Shown: piece after piece, positions 14,883 to 15,919 of the stretch
How the letters are laid out: each line of letters opens with the position of its first letter
Position numbering within the stretch: the first letter of the stretch is position 1
Assembly (NCBI GenBank): GCA_046727955.1
Contig: JBKPDO010000058.1
Location: 1 to 15,919, forward strand
Reading direction: 5' to 3'
Length of the DNA stretch: 15,919 nt
From: DASVXQ01 sp046727955
GTDB taxonomy: Bacteria; Actinomycetota; CALGFH01
Made by a program: the position numbers and the translations under genes
The notes under the pieces: model-generated
Databases searched by the model: none
The model's input: the letters and a program-made list of their open reading frames with translations, nothing else
Told to the model about the DNA's origin: nothing

Positions 14883-14886
<4 letters not shown>
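13282..14886 (-). CDS. ABC exporter permease (antibiotic/polyketide exporter type)
   Basis: This 534-aa protein starts at GTG 14884-14886, overlapping the ATPase stop as GTGA, so the two subunits are translationally coupled. It has many hydrophobic helices, about 12 in two halves. The first half ends in FALLARRDVGAG and the second in AGFRRRDLVSA, a repeated end motif that suggests an internal duplication of a six-helix unit. The opening TGGLVRPVLRRDRVLLPLWV and the RLRAEEEGRRAEPVLAT and HTRTDEEAGRRELLGATVVG segments (an acidic-arginine coupling-helix motif, once per half) are characteristic of the tetronasin/polyketide exporter permeases of actinobacteria. It works with the ATPase upstream to move a substrate outwards across the cytoplasmic membrane; the substrate is unknown. 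Confidence 0.93.
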
Positions 14887-15786
<900 letters not shown>

Positions 15787-15788
<2 letters not shown>

Positions 15789-15919
15789 TGCCGGTAACTT
15801 AGGTTTGCTTGTCTGGTATGGTGCATCCCCTTCGTGCTGCTGGAGGTGCGGGTGCCACGAGCCGGACAGGTCAAGCCGCCAGTCGAGCCGCGGCTGTCAG
15901 ACAGGATCGCGATCGGGGT
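15787..15919 (+). mobile_element. Left end of an IS4-type insertion sequence (runs off window)
   Basis: The left boundary is estimated where the ABC gene's coding similarity stops, near CAATGCCGGTAACTTAGG (15786-15803). It is followed by an A/T-richer leader with TATGGT (15817-15822) as a possible -10, then a transposase start. The other end and its inverted repeat lie outside the window, so the exact terminus and target duplication cannot be fixed. Confidence 0.6.
15852..15919 (+). CDS. IS4-family transposase, N-terminal fragment
   Basis: GTG 15852-15854 lies five bases after GGAGG (15842-15846). The 22 visible codons read PRAGQVKPPVEPRLSDRIAI after the start. The R-L-S-D-R-I-A-I-G motif is the characteristic opening of the IS4 transposase N-terminal domain, which normally continues into G-V-L-T-R-x-F-P. 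The DDE catalytic domain lies beyond the right edge. The gene is divergent from the ABC exporter. Confidence 0.65.
   Translation, partial: MPRAGQVKPPVEPRLSDRIAIG

Overview
This is a high-GC window from a chromosome that looks actinobacterial. The support is near-total G/C at third codon positions in intact genes, frequent GTG starts, GTGA stop/start overlaps, and the gene families present: large ATP-dependent LuxR regulators (LAL/MalT type), an ECF sigma factor with a SnoaL-like tail, an ArsR plus SRPBCC pair, and an antibiotic-exporter-type ABC pair. I cannot name a genus.

Layout. Positions 1-105 hold the start of a response regulator (minus). 326-1152 is a translationally coupled ArsR repressor and AHSA1-type SRPBCC pair (minus), facing a second SRPBCC gene (plus, 1268-1696) across an intergenic region with a 16-bp-period repeat that looks like an operator. 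1800-3220 is a graveyard: a broken ECF sigma gene carrying a near-perfect 48-bp hairpin, and an internal fragment of a FAD-linked oxidoreductase. 3217-5586 is a LAL-type LuxR regulator that appears to have lost the middle of its ATPase in frame. A small dimeric alpha/beta-barrel-like protein (plus) follows with a terminator-like hairpin. 6338-6725 is the decayed 5' end of a second MalT-type regulator. 6726-6893 is a 55-aa ORF. 7257-7910 is a TetR regulator and 8014-8289 a truncated SRPBCC protein. 8540-11304 is a full-length MalT-type LuxR regulator with one frameshift. 11477-13292 is a plus-strand run of small proteins, a frameshifted NAD(P)-binding protein and a membrane protein. 13282-15788 is a two-gene ABC exporter (minus), whose 5' end abuts an IS4-type insertion sequence entering from the right edge.

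How it fits together. The window is mostly regulators and small stress- or ligand-binding proteins, with much gene decay. I see no multi-gene novel defence or biosynthetic system. The most interesting signals are non-coding or structural. They are the iterated operator at 1176-1234, the 39-bp GGTGGGA element present twice around the MalT-type gene, the inverted duplication inside the sigma gene, the IS junction at the ABC ATPase start, and three small ORFs of 51-73 aa. Several of the frameshifts are single-base changes in G/C runs, so sequencing error must be excluded before calling all of them true pseudogenes.
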